Below, one piece after another: positions 26,849-35,142 of a DNA stretch of 64,000 nt (within the stretch, counting starts at the first letter, position 1; every line of letters starts with the position of its first letter). The DNA comes from Noviherbaspirillum sp. L7-7A (GTDB lineage: Bacteria; Pseudomonadota; Gammaproteobacteria; Burkholderiales; Burkholderiaceae_D): NCBI RefSeq assembly GCF_019052805.1, contig NZ_JAHQRJ010000003.1, positions 124,001-188,000 on the forward strand. Reading direction: 5' to 3'. The notes under the pieces are model-generated. The model saw only the letters and a list, made by a program, of their open reading frames with translations. It did no database searches and was not told the origin of the DNA. A program made the position numbers and the translations under genes.

Positions 26849-27233
26849 TGGCCGTCGTGCCGGCATGGCGAGGTAAGCGCCGTGATGCCGCGCCGCGGTA
26901 CGGATGAGCTTGTCCTTAACTGCAGTCTTGCCAAGGATGCGTAGCAGTTGACGGTTTGGTGGAAGCATGTTTCCATGTGACGACTTCGACAAGATCGGAG
27001 CACAAGCATCAAGGCTTGATGAGCACCGGGCCGACAGGACCCGGCGCCAATAAAAGGAGACAGCAATGCACCCCGATCACAGATGGCGTTGGCCCGCCGC
27101 AGGCATGGCCACGTCCTTGCGCGCCATTGCCACGGGCGCCAGAAACGTTTCGGCAAGGCACCGTGACGACGCCAGCCATTCCCGTCAAGAAGTACTCAAG
27201 TACTCGACAATGCATTTACCCAAGGAGACAAGC
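26849..27233. other. Intergenic region, no gene seen
   Basis: No reading frame here has family resemblance or a convincing ribosome site. The open frame continuing upstream of the TAXI receptor to 27066 lacks a Shine-Dalgarno. The region presumably holds the promoter of the TRAP operon. Confidence 0.5.
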
Positions 27234-28193
27234 ATGTTCAAGAAATTACTACGCCTTTGCGCGGCCACCCTGGTGATTGGTTTCGCAGGAGTGGCGGGCG
27301 CCCAGAATCTGTCCATCGCCACTGGCGGCACCGGGGGCGTGTATTACCCGCTCGGAGGCGGCTTGGCGGCAGTGCTGTCCAAGCATGTGCCCGGCCTTCA
27401 GGCCACGGCAGAAGTCACCGGCGGCTCGGTGGATAACCTGAAGCTGGTCGGCTCGGGCCAGCCCTATGTCGGCTTCACCATGTCCGACGCTGCCCAGGAT
27501 GCCTACAAGGGCGAGGACAAGTTCAAGTCCAAGAAGGTGCCGGTGCGCACCATCGCCGTCCTCTATCCCAACCGCATGCACTTGGTAACGGTGGAAGGGC
27601 GCAACATCAGCAAGCTGGCAGATCTGAAGGGCAAGCATGTGTCGACCGGCTCACCGGGCAGCGCCACCGAGGTAATGGCCTTCCGCATTTTGGAGGCGGC
27701 TGGCCTGGACAAGGACAAGGATGTCAAGCGCGAGCGGCTGTCGGTGGCCGAGTCGGTGAATGCGATCAAAGACAACAAGATCGATGCTTTCTTCTGGGTT
27801 GGCGGCCTTCCGACCGCGGCCGTGACCGACCTGGCCAACACGCCTGGCACCAAGATCAAGATGATCGACCATGCCGAGACGGTGCCCATCATGAACAAGA
27901 AGTACGGCAACCTGTATGTGTCCGACACCATCCCGAAGTCCATGTACCACGGCATGACGGCAGACAACCAGCAGGCCACCGTGATGAACATCCTGGTGGC
28001 GAATGAGAACATGGACGACAAGACCGCTTATAACATCGCCAAGACCATCTTCGAAAAGCGCGACGAGCTGATCGCGGTGCACAAGGAAGCGGAGAACTTC
28101 AAGCTGGAAAACCAAAAGACCAGCGCCACGCCGGTGCCCTTCCACCCAGGCGCCGCCAAGTATTACGCTGAAAAAGGCATCAAGCTGAACTGA
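27234..28193 (+). CDS. TAXI-family TRAP transporter solute receptor
   Basis: The 319-residue exported receptor has a signal peptide (MFKKLLRLCAATLVIGFAGVAGAQ) and then SIATGGTGGVYYPLGGGLA, the diagnostic start of TAXI receptors, with later motifs GSGQPYVGFTMSDAA and GSPGSATEVMAFRILEAAGL. It captures a small carboxylate or amino acid such as glutamate for secondary import. AAGGAG at 27222-27227 sets the start. The fused TRAP permease follows 64 bp downstream, so the two form one transporter. Confidence 0.92.
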   Translation: MFKKLLRLCAATLVIGFAGVAGAQNLSIATGGTGGVYYPLGGGLAAVLSKHVPGLQATAEVTGGSVDNLKLVGSGQPYVGFTMSDAAQDAYKGEDKFKSKKVPVRTIAVLYPNRMHLVTVEGRNISKLADLKGKHVSTGSPGSATEVMAFRILEAAGLDKDKDVKRERLSVAESVNAIKDNKIDAFFWVGGLPTAAVTDLANTPGTKIKMIDHAETVPIMNKKYGNLYVSDTIPKSMYHGMTADNQQATVMNILVANENMDDKTAYNIAKTIFEKRDELIAVHKEAENFKLENQKTSATPVPFHPGAAKYYAEKGIKLN

Positions 28194-28257
28194 GTACTTT
28201 GATGCGAGCCTGATCCGGTCGCCCGCTGCTGCGCGCGGCCGGCGGACGGCAAGCCGC

Positions 28258-30327
28258 ATGTTTAACAACACCGGACACCCTATGACTGAAAGTAGCAAGC
28301 CGGACCCGGCACTGGCCGCCGGCGTGGACGAAGAGGCGTTGAAAAAGGCGGAAGCCTATATTGAGGAAGAGGAAGGCGCGGCCAACCGCATGACTGGCTG
28401 GATTGCCGGCTTTTTGACCCTCACCGCCGTGGTGATGTCACTGTTCCACCTCTACAGCGCCTATGCGATCGTGCCTACGCAGGTGCTGCGTCCGGTGCAC
28501 CTGGCCTTCGTACTGTTTCTGACCTTCCTGATGTTCCCGGTGGCGCGCCGCTTCCGCCATCGCATCATGTGGTGGGACTGGCTCGCGGCCCTTTTGTCGC
28601 TGGTGATTATTGCCTACGCCATCATGGGCGGCGACGACTTCAACGACCGCAACACCATGCCCGAAACCTGGGACATCGTGTTTGGCGCGCTGCTGATGAT
28701 ACTTGTGCTGGAAGCAATGCGCCGCACTGCCGGCTGGATCATGCCGGTGGTGACAATCGGCTTCGTACTCTACGCCCTGTACGGTAACTTCCTGCCGCAG
28801 CCCTGGACCCACAAGGGCTATACGCTGGGCCGGCTGGTAGGGCAGATGTACATGACGCTGGAAGGCATCTTCGGCGTGGCGCTGGATGTCTCTTCCTCGC
28901 TGATCATCCTGTTCACCATCTTCGGCGCCTTCCTGCAGTTCTCTAACGCAGGCAAGTTCTATATCGACTTTTCCTTCGCGGCCATGGGCGGCAAGCCAAC
29001 CGGCGCCGGCCGCACTGTGGTGCTGGCGTCCTTCCTGCTGGGAGGCCCTTCCGGCTCGGGCGTGGCAACCACGGTCACGCTGGGTTCGGTGGCCTGGCCG
29101 ATGCTGCAGAAGGTTGGCTATGAACGCAATGCCGCTGGCGGCCTCCTGGCCGCGGGCGGACTGGGCGCCATCATCTCGCCGCCGGTGCTGGGCGCGGCGG
29201 CTTTCCTGATCGCCGAGTTCCTGAAGATTTCCTATCTCGACGTGCTGCTGATGGCGGCCATTCCGACGGTGCTGTTCTACCTGGCGCTGTTCCTGATGGT
29301 GGAGATCGATGCGCGCAAATACGGCATGGGCAATACCGTGTTCGCCAAGGCCGACAGCTTGTGGAACCTGACGCGGCGTTACTGGTTCCATTTTGTGTCG
29401 CTGGTGTCGATCGTAGTGTTCATGCTGCTCGGCTATTCGCCGGTGCTGTCGGTGTTCTGGGCCACCATCGTCACCTTCTTCGTCAGCTTCCTCGACCGCG
29501 ACTGCGCGCTGCTGTCCTATGACCTCTTCCGCGGTAAGGGCTCGGTATGGCGGCACATCGCCGACTCGCGGCTGGTCAAGGCATTGGAATCCGGCTCCGT
29601 CGGCATGCTCAACGTTGCCGCCACGTGCGCCGGCGCCGGCATCATCGTCGGCGTAGTGACGCTGACCGGCCTGGGCCTGAAGTTCAGTTCTATTGTGATT
29701 GCCTATGCCGGCGGCTCGCTGCTGCTGACCGCTGTCTACACGGCGCTGGTGGTATGGATCGTCGGGCTGGCAGTGCCGGTGACGGCGTCCTACATCATCT
29801 GCGCGGTGATTACCGCGCCGGCGCTGACCAAGCTGGGCGTGCCTGACTTCGCGGCTCACATGTTCATCTTCTATTACGCCGTGCTGTCGGAAGTCTCGCC
29901 GCCAACGGCCCTGTCGCCATTCGCCGCTTCGGCTATTACGGGTGGCGATCCGTACAAGACCACGATGCAGTGCTGGAAGTACACGGTGCCTGCCTTCCTG
30001 CTGCCTTTCATGTTCGTGCTCGACCCCAGCGGCCAGGGCCTGCTGCTAATGGGCTCGACCAAGGCGCTGGCCAGCGCGAACTGGTGGTCCATCGCCCAAG
30101 TCAGCCTGACCGCAGCGGCTGGCATTGCGGCACTGGCGGCGGGTTTCCAAGGCTGGATGTTCATCCGCACCAACTGGCTTGAGCGCACGCTGTTGCTTGT
30201 AGCAGGATTTGCGCTGGCTTATCCGGGGACGTTCTACGACTTGCTGGGATTTGGCTTGCTGATTGCTGCGGTGGTGATGCAGCAGTTGAGGGGAAGGGCC
30301 GTGGTGGCGGGATCGCGTGCCGGATAG
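28258..30327 (+). CDS. Fused TRAP transporter permease (DctQM-type, TAXI-associated)
   Basis: The 689-residue membrane protein combines the small 4-helix and large 12-helix TRAP subunits in one chain, the usual form for TAXI systems. The DctM part is marked by GGPSGSGVATTVTLGSVAWP, AAGGLGAIISPPVLGAAAF and YYAVLSEVSPPTALSPFAASAITGG. It uses a sodium gradient to move the ligand delivered by the receptor. The start is uncertain: 28258 is the long frame, 28282 (MTESSKPDP) is an alternative, and neither has a strong Shine-Dalgarno. The N-terminal about 45 residues are cytosolic and acidic. Confidence 0.92.
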   Translation: MFNNTGHPMTESSKPDPALAAGVDEEALKKAEAYIEEEEGAANRMTGWIAGFLTLTAVVMSLFHLYSAYAIVPTQVLRPVHLAFVLFLTFLMFPVARRFRHRIMWWDWLAALLSLVIIAYAIMGGDDFNDRNTMPETWDIVFGALLMILVLEAMRRTAGWIMPVVTIGFVLYALYGNFLPQPWTHKGYTLGRLVGQMYMTLEGIFGVALDVSSSLIILFTIFGAFLQFSNAGKFYIDFSFAAMGGKPTGAGRTVVLASFLLGGPSGSGVATTVTLGSVAWPMLQKVGYERNAAGGLLAAGGLGAIISPPVLGAAAFLIAEFLKISYLDVLLMAAIPTVLFYLALFLMVEIDARKYGMGNTVFAKADSLWNLTRRYWFHFVSLVSIVVFMLLGYSPVLSVFWATIVTFFVSFLDRDCALLSYDLFRGKGSVWRHIADSRLVKALESGSVGMLNVAATCAGAGIIVGVVTLTGLGLKFSSIVIAYAGGSLLLTAVYTALVVWIVGLAVPVTASYIICAVITAPALTKLGVPDFAAHMFIFYYAVLSEVSPPTALSPFAASAITGGDPYKTTMQCWKYTVPAFLLPFMFVLDPSGQGLLLMGSTKALASANWWSIAQVSLTAAAGIAALAAGFQGWMFIRTNWLERTLLLVAGFALAYPGTFYDLLGFGLLIAAVVMQQLRGRAVVAGSRAG

Positions 30328-30641
30328 GGGAGTGGACACGCAGCGGCAGCTGCCTTTGTAGGGTGCGATACCCAAGGACATTGCACCGCGTTCGCAAACC
30401 GGGATCGCATCGTCAGCGGACTTCCCCGATTAACCAATGCTGCAATGCCCCTGCAGGGTATTGCAGCCTACCGACGTCGCACCTTATCCGCTTCAGGCAT
30501 GGGCGGCACGGCGCAATCAACAGGGGTCCACCGCAACTGCAACGATGTCGACTCAACCCACACCATGCCAGGCAAACCCAAGCTTGCACGGCAACGCGTG
30601 AAGGCAACGCCCCGCGTGGCGCCACGCCACACAAACCGACG
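30328..30641. other. Intergenic region between convergent genes, no gene seen
   Basis: Neither strand has a supported coding frame here. I did not find a clean terminator hairpin. Confidence 0.5.
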
Positions 30642-32189
30642 TTAACTCATGATTCCGATCTGCCAGGGCACGAACTCATTGTCCCCCAATCCCAGCAGCT
30701 CGCTCTTGCTGGCCTCGCCAGAAGCCGTGCGCAGCATGAGTTCGAAAATGCGTTCCCCCATCGCATTGATCGACATCGAACCATCCAGGATCGCGCCGCA
30801 ATTGATGTCCATGTCTTCCTCCAGCCGCTCAAACATCGGCGTATTGGTCGCCAGCTTGATCGACGGCACCGGCTTGGCGCCGAACATCGAGCCGCGACCG
30901 GTGGTGAAGGCAATCAGGTTGGCGCCGCCGGCGATCTGGCCTGTTGCCGATACCGGGTCATAGCCTGGCGTGTCCATGAAGACTAGGCCCTTGGCGGTCA
31001 CCGGCTCTGCATAACGGTAGACCTCCATCAGCGGGCCGGTGCCGCCCTTCATCGACGATCCCAGCGACTTCTCGAAGATGTTGGCAAGCCCGCCGGCCTG
31101 GTTACCGGGGCTGACCTGGCCATTGATCTGCACGTCGCGTCCGACGGAATAGACATCCTTCCACCAACGGATGCGCTCAAGCAGCTTTTCGCCAACCTCG
31201 CGGCTGGCCGAACGCCGTGTCAGGGTGTGCTCCACGCCGTAGATCTCGGGCGTCTCGGACAGGATCGCGGTACCGCCGTGGCGGGCCAGTAGGTCCACCG
31301 CCGAACCCAGCGCCGGATTGGCAGTAATGGAGGAAAAGCCATCCGAGCCGCCGCACTGCAGGCCCACGCACAGATGGCTGGCTGAGACGGTCTGGCGTCG
31401 TACTTGGTTGGCCGCCGGCAACAGCTCCCGAACCGCCGCTACACCGGCTTCAATGGTCTTCCTGGTGCCGCCGGTTTCCTGCATCACGAAGGTGCGCAGC
31501 AGCGGGCCGGCTTCCAACTGCTCGTCATCCAACAAGCCCTTCAGCTGGTTACGCTCGCAGCCCAGGCCTACCACCAGCACCGCCGCCAGGTTGGCATGCC
31601 GCGCATAGCCGGCCATAGTCCGCCGCAGCAACGCCATCGGCTCACCCGTCATTTCCATGCCGCAACCTAGGGAATGGCTGAAGGCCACCACGCCATCGAC
31701 ATTCGGATACTCGGCCAGCCGCTCTGGCGTAAACCAGTCGGCAATGCGGCGCACTGCGGTGGCTGAGCAATTGACGGTAGACAGGATGCCGATGTAGTTG
31801 CGGGTGGCGACGCGGCCGTTAGTGCGCACGATGCCCTGGAAGGTCGCGCGCTGGCCTTCGGGAAGAAGGTCGATTGGCGCAAACTCGGAAGCATGCGCAT
31901 AGTCGCGCTGGAATTCGCGGAACTCGGTATTGTGGCCATGAACCAGCGTGCCGGCCGGGATGTCGATGGCGGCAAAGCCCACCACCACGTTGTACTTGCG
32001 TATCGGCTCGTCCTTGCGGATCAGGCGCGATGCGATCTTGTAGCCGGCCGGTACCTGGCTGCGGCTGATGAAGCGCTCGGCCGGCACTTCGGTGCCTATG
32101 CCGATGTCGGTACGGGCAACCACAATGTTGTCGCCCGGATGCAGGCGAATCACCGGGCCGAGGAATTGTTTCTGGGAGGTTTCTATCAT
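30642..32189 (-). CDS. UxaA-family altronate/galactarate dehydratase
   Basis: The 515-residue protein has an N-terminal SAF domain (about residues 10-90, DNIVVARTDIGIGTEVP) followed by the UxaA/GarD catalytic region, with NYIGILSTVNCSATAVRRIAD, HSLGCGMEM, GLQCGGSDGFSSITANPALG and FTTGRGSMFGAKPVPSIKLATN. Members dehydrate sugar acids (altronate, galactarate, sulfolactate relatives) with a metal cofactor. Length matches GarD (about 520) and UxaA (about 495). The divergent LysR gene 142 bp away probably controls it. The exact substrate is not determined by sequence, so no symbol is given. Confidence 0.87.
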   Translation of the reverse strand: MIETSQKQFLGPVIRLHPGDNIVVARTDIGIGTEVPAERFISRSQVPAGYKIASRLIRKDEPIRKYNVVVGFAAIDIPAGTLVHGHNTEFREFQRDYAHASEFAPIDLLPEGQRATFQGIVRTNGRVATRNYIGILSTVNCSATAVRRIADWFTPERLAEYPNVDGVVAFSHSLGCGMEMTGEPMALLRRTMAGYARHANLAAVLVVGLGCERNQLKGLLDDEQLEAGPLLRTFVMQETGGTRKTIEAGVAAVRELLPAANQVRRQTVSASHLCVGLQCGGSDGFSSITANPALGSAVDLLARHGGTAILSETPEIYGVEHTLTRRSASREVGEKLLERIRWWKDVYSVGRDVQINGQVSPGNQAGGLANIFEKSLGSSMKGGTGPLMEVYRYAEPVTAKGLVFMDTPGYDPVSATGQIAGGANLIAFTTGRGSMFGAKPVPSIKLATNTPMFERLEEDMDINCGAILDGSMSINAMGERIFELMLRTASGEASKSELLGLGDNEFVPWQIGIMS

Positions 32190-32289
32190 GAGTCTCTCTT
32201 GAAGGCATGGCTACGCGGATGCCCGCCGGCCGGTATGCCGATTATTTGCCAGCACGATCGAAAATAAAAATTGATAATTCTGATGAAAC

Positions 32290-32306
32290 GATTCGAATCC
32301 CGAATC
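32290..32306. promoter_or_regulatory. LysR-type operator between uxaA-like gene and its regulator
   Basis: GATTCG-AATCC-CGAATC is a 17-bp interrupted palindrome containing the T-N11-A spacing (TTCGAATCCCGAA) typical of LysR boxes. It lies 26 bp upstream of the LysR start codon, in the divergent promoter region. Confidence 0.5.
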
Positions 32307-32331
32307 AATCTCTCCACTGGCCTGACAACGC

Positions 32332-33204
32332 ATGGACATTTCAACCCGCCACCTGAAAGCCTTTCTGGCGCTTGCGGAAAAAAAGAACTTCACCCGCGCT
32401 GCCGAAGCAGCGCATCTATCGCAGCCCGCGTTCAGCATGCTGATCCGCAGCCTTGAACAAAGCCTAGGCGTCCGGCTGTTCGACCGTGGCACCCGGCGCG
32501 TCGAGCTGACAGTGGAGGGCGGCACGTTCGCCAGGTCCGCCGCCCGGCTGCTGACCGAGTTCGACAGCGCGCTGGCCGAGATGCGCGATTACACTGCATT
32601 GCGCACCGGCCGGGTGGCAATCGCAGCGCTGCCTTCGATTGCGGCCTGGCGGCTGCCGCCGGTGATTGCCCGCTTCAGGGCAAGATATCCGCAACTCGAA
32701 CTCGTGCTGCGCGATGTCACTGCCGACGACTGCCTCGACCTCCTGCGGCGCGGCCAGGTCGACTTCGCGCTGACGGCTGCGTTGCCGTCTACTGAATTCG
32801 AGGCCGAGCCGGCATGGCCGGATTGCTTCTTCGTGGTGTGTCCGCCGGACCATCCGTTGGCGGGCAGGCAGGCGGTCCATAGCACTGACCTGCTCGAGTA
32901 TCCCCTGGTGCAGCAGGACCGCTACAGCAGCATCCGGCAACAGGTGGACGCAGTGATGTTCCCGCAGCGGCTGAAAACCGCCATGGAAGTATCAACCATG
33001 GCAACCGCGGCCGGGCTGGTAGCCAGCGGCGTTGGCATTGCCATCGTGCCGGCAGTGGCGATGTTCCATTTCCAGCATGCGCAGGTGGTGAAGATTCCAC
33101 TGTCCGACCCCGCATTCCAGCGCCACATCTGCATTATGCGCCAGCGCGGACGCCACGACTCGATCGCCGCCGCGGCCTTCCTCGCGATGCTCAACGACGA
33201 CTGA
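32332..33204 (+). CDS. LysR-family transcriptional regulator
   Basis: The 290-residue protein has an N-terminal winged helix-turn-helix (MDISTRHLKAFLALAEKKNFTRAAEAAHLSQPAFSMLIRSLEQ, about residues 1-60) and a LysR substrate-binding domain (about 90-290). It is divergent from the UxaA-family dehydratase, with a T-N11-A palindrome between, so it most likely activates that gene in response to a sugar acid and represses itself. Confidence 0.9.
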   Translation: MDISTRHLKAFLALAEKKNFTRAAEAAHLSQPAFSMLIRSLEQSLGVRLFDRGTRRVELTVEGGTFARSAARLLTEFDSALAEMRDYTALRTGRVAIAALPSIAAWRLPPVIARFRARYPQLELVLRDVTADDCLDLLRRGQVDFALTAALPSTEFEAEPAWPDCFFVVCPPDHPLAGRQAVHSTDLLEYPLVQQDRYSSIRQQVDAVMFPQRLKTAMEVSTMATAAGLVASGVGIAIVPAVAMFHFQHAQVVKIPLSDPAFQRHICIMRQRGRHDSIAAAAFLAMLNDD

Positions 33205-33234
33205 ATGACTGCGCCGGGAACGCCGTGAGCCGGT

Positions 33235-33462
33235 TCAGACCTCGGCGCTGGTGCGGATCACGGTAACCCGGCTGATCAGGAATTCCCCGTCCACCACCAC
33301 CCGATGCGGTACGCCAACGACATTGAAGCCCGGGCCGCCATCATCCAGCCATTGCTGCGCCAGCGTGTCGAATTGCTGCGGCTGCATGCGCAGCATCTGG
33401 GCGCTTATAACGAAATGCGCACCCGGTTTCTGCTTTCTGACAAATGCATCGATGGATGTCAT
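33235..33462 (-). CDS. Small hypothetical protein, 75 residues
   Basis: I chose the start at 33462, preceded by AGGGAAAG; the longer frame to 33621 runs through the leader of another gene. The sequence ends in VGVPHRVVVDGEFLISRVTVIR, a beta-rich pattern with good codon bias, after an amphipathic helix (LRMQPQQFDTLAQQWLDDGG). It converges on the LysR gene 30 bp away. Function is unknown. Confidence 0.6.
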   Translation of the reverse strand: MTSIDAFVRKQKPGAHFVISAQMLRMQPQQFDTLAQQWLDDGGPGFNVVGVPHRVVVDGEFLISRVTVIRTSAEV

Positions 33463-33613
33463 CGTTCTTTCCCTGTTCATGGATCCGGGCGCCAGTGTAA
33501 CGGCCATCCCGCAACGTTGTTGATGTCCTTCAAGGAATGGCCAATCCGTGGCGGTTATGCAGCCCGGGGGAAGTAGGATAGAATTCGCGACGTTCCGGCT
33601 TTTCCGGCGCTTG

Positions 33614-33659
33614 AAGCGCAAAACCCCGCCTGATCCATTGCATGCGGGGTTTTGCGCTT
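33614..33659 (+). terminator. Terminator-like hairpin in the leader of the SWIB gene
   Basis: A perfect 16-bp stem (33614-33629 with 33644-33659) with a 14-nt loop is followed by TTTTAT on the plus strand. It ends only 27 bp before the SWIB start codon. No plus-strand gene ends just upstream. It may be an attenuator within the SWIB leader, or the SWIB promoter lies in the short gap after it. Confidence 0.6.
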
Positions 33660-33686
33660 TTATATGACTGAACTTTGGAGTAATTC

Positions 33687-33965
33687 ATGGCAACAGCAGC
33701 AAAAAAAGAGAGCAAGCCAAACGCGGCGTTCATGAAGCCGGTGACGCCTTCGAAGGTGTTGGCTGAAGTAGTCGGCGCCGAGCCGATGCCACGCACCGAA
33801 GTCACCAAGAAAGTATGGGACTACATCAAGAAGCATGATCTGCAGGATGCTGCCAACCGTCGCATGATCAATGCCGACGCCAAGCTGGAAGCTGTCTTCG
33901 AAGGCAAGAAGCAGGTCTCCATGTTTGAAATGACCAAGCTGATCTCGGCACACCTGAAGGCCTGA
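33687..33965 (+). CDS. SWIB/MDM2-domain protein
   Basis: The 92-residue protein has a Lys/Ala-rich tail (1-18) and a SWIB domain (about 19-90): FMKPVTPSKVLAEVVGAEPM, RTEVTKKVWDYIKKHDLQD and the closing QVSMFEMTKLISAHL. SWIB domains are known from eukaryotic SWI/SNF remodellers. The bacterial single-domain forms occur in chlamydiae and many Burkholderiales and are presumed nucleoid-associated. TTGGAG precedes the start. A strong hairpin lies immediately upstream, which suggests control of its mRNA. Confidence 0.93.
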   Translation: MATAAKKESKPNAAFMKPVTPSKVLAEVVGAEPMPRTEVTKKVWDYIKKHDLQDAANRRMINADAKLEAVFEGKKQVSMFEMTKLISAHLKA

Positions 33966-34027
33966 GCCACTGCCGCCGCTGTGCCGCCCCTGGTGCGGCA
34001 GGCGGCCCGGCCTTCAAAAGAGGCTGC

Positions 34028-34351
34028 ATGAAATATCCTGTCACGCCCGATGGGCGTTACTTCGTAGTGCGCGGCAGGCTCTGGCGCACCAGCAATCCGG
34101 CATTGCCGCCCGAGCACCGCAGCGCGCTCACCCGCGAGCTGATGCGCGCGCGCCGGGCCGTGGGTGTCGCGCTGCGCGCCGACGACACCGATGCATTGCA
34201 GGCGGCGAGAGCGGCCGTCGATGCGGCCAAAACGGCGCTCGGCGAGCGCGGCCCGGTCTGGTGGACCGATGGCGCGCCCGACTACAACCGCCACATGGCC
34301 AAGAATTCTCCCTACAAAGACTGGTACGACGGCCTCGCCGCGCCGGACTGA
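34028..34351 (+). CDS. Conserved hypothetical protein, 107 residues
   Basis: The small soluble protein starts MKYPVTPDGRYFVVRGRLWRTSNPALP, has a central Ala/Arg-rich helix (HRSALTRELMRARRAVG to DAAKTALG), and ends WWTDGAPDYNRHMAKNSPY. I recognise the overall pattern as a widespread proteobacterial hypothetical, but know no function. An AAAGAGG Shine-Dalgarno fits the start. It lies 62 bp after SWIB and 5 bp before the DUF2784 gene, so the three are probably co-transcribed. Confidence 0.8.
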   Translation: MKYPVTPDGRYFVVRGRLWRTSNPALPPEHRSALTRELMRARRAVGVALRADDTDALQAARAAVDAAKTALGERGPVWWTDGAPDYNRHMAKNSPYKDWYDGLAAPD

Positions 34352-34356
34352 TAGTC

Positions 34357-34758
34357 ATGCCCCGTCTTGTCCTGGCCAACATCGTGCTCACGCTGCATGC
34401 GGCAGTGGTGCTGTTCATCGTCGGCGGGCTGGTGCTGATCTTCCTCGGCCACCGGGCAGGCTGGCGCTGGGTCAATGGCTGGTGGTTCCGCCTGGCGCAT
34501 CTGGGGGCCATCGCCATCGTGGTGGCGCAAGCCTGGCTGGGCGTGGACTGTCCGTTGACCACGCTGGAAGTCTGGCTGCGCGGTCCTGGGGGAATGGGCG
34601 ATGAGGCGAATGGCTTCATTGCCTACTGGCTCGGCCGGCTGCTTTACTATCGGCTGCCCGCCTGGGTTTTCGTGCCGGCCTACAGCCTCTTCGGCGGGCT
34701 GGTCATGCTGGCATGGTGGCGCTATCCGCCATTGCGGCGCGGCACCGACCGTGCTTAG
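34357..34758 (+). CDS. DUF2784 family membrane protein
   Basis: The 133-residue protein has about four membrane segments. It opens VLANIVLTLHAAVVLFIVGGLVLIFLG and then WRWVNGWWFRLAHLGAIAIVVAQAWLGVDCPLTTLE, both diagnostic of DUF2784. I chose ATG 34357, five bases after the previous stop. The longer frame overlaps that gene. Its end overlaps the convergent response-regulator gene by four bases. Function is unknown. Confidence 0.85.
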   Translation: MPRLVLANIVLTLHAAVVLFIVGGLVLIFLGHRAGWRWVNGWWFRLAHLGAIAIVVAQAWLGVDCPLTTLEVWLRGPGGMGDEANGFIAYWLGRLLYYRLPAWVFVPAYSLFGGLVMLAWWRYPPLRRGTDRA

Positions 34759-35129
34759 CAGTTTTCGCAATGCGCATGCGCAAGGGCGAACAGGCGTTCC
34801 AGACTAACTGGCTTTTTCAGCACGCTGCAATTGTAGTCGCGCTCGACATCCGCGATGTCGGCCGCGGCGGAAACCACCGCCACCGGCGTCTGGGCCAGCG
34901 GCGCTGCCTTTTCCCGGCGCAGGGCTTCCAAAAATTCCCAGCCATTCATCACCGGCATCATCAGGTCCAGAAGGATGAGGCAGGGCTGGCCATTCTGCTC
35001 GATCTGGCGCAGGCCTTCCCTGCCATTGCTGGCGGTGACGACACTAAAACCTTCCATTTCGAGCAGATCCTTCAGCGTCTCGCGCAAGTCCGTGTCATCT
35101 TCAATTACAACGATGTGCTTGCATGGCAT
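34755..35129 (-). CDS. Single-domain response regulator
   Basis: The 124-residue CheY-like receiver has the acidic pair in VVIEDDTDLRETL, the phospho-acceptor Asp in LILLDLMMPVMNGWEFL, the Ser in VVSAAAD and the conserved Lys in LKKPVSLERL. It has no output domain. The start at 35129 has GGAGA five bases upstream. It lies 13 bp after the hybrid kinase stop on the same strand, so it is the likely phospho-partner of that kinase. Confidence 0.9.
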   Translation of the reverse strand: MPCKHIVVIEDDTDLRETLKDLLEMEGFSVVTASNGREGLRQIEQNGQPCLILLDLMMPVMNGWEFLEALRREKAAPLAQTPVAVVSAAADIADVERDYNCSVLKKPVSLERLFALAHAHCENC

Positions 35130-35142
35130 CCGTCTCTCCATT

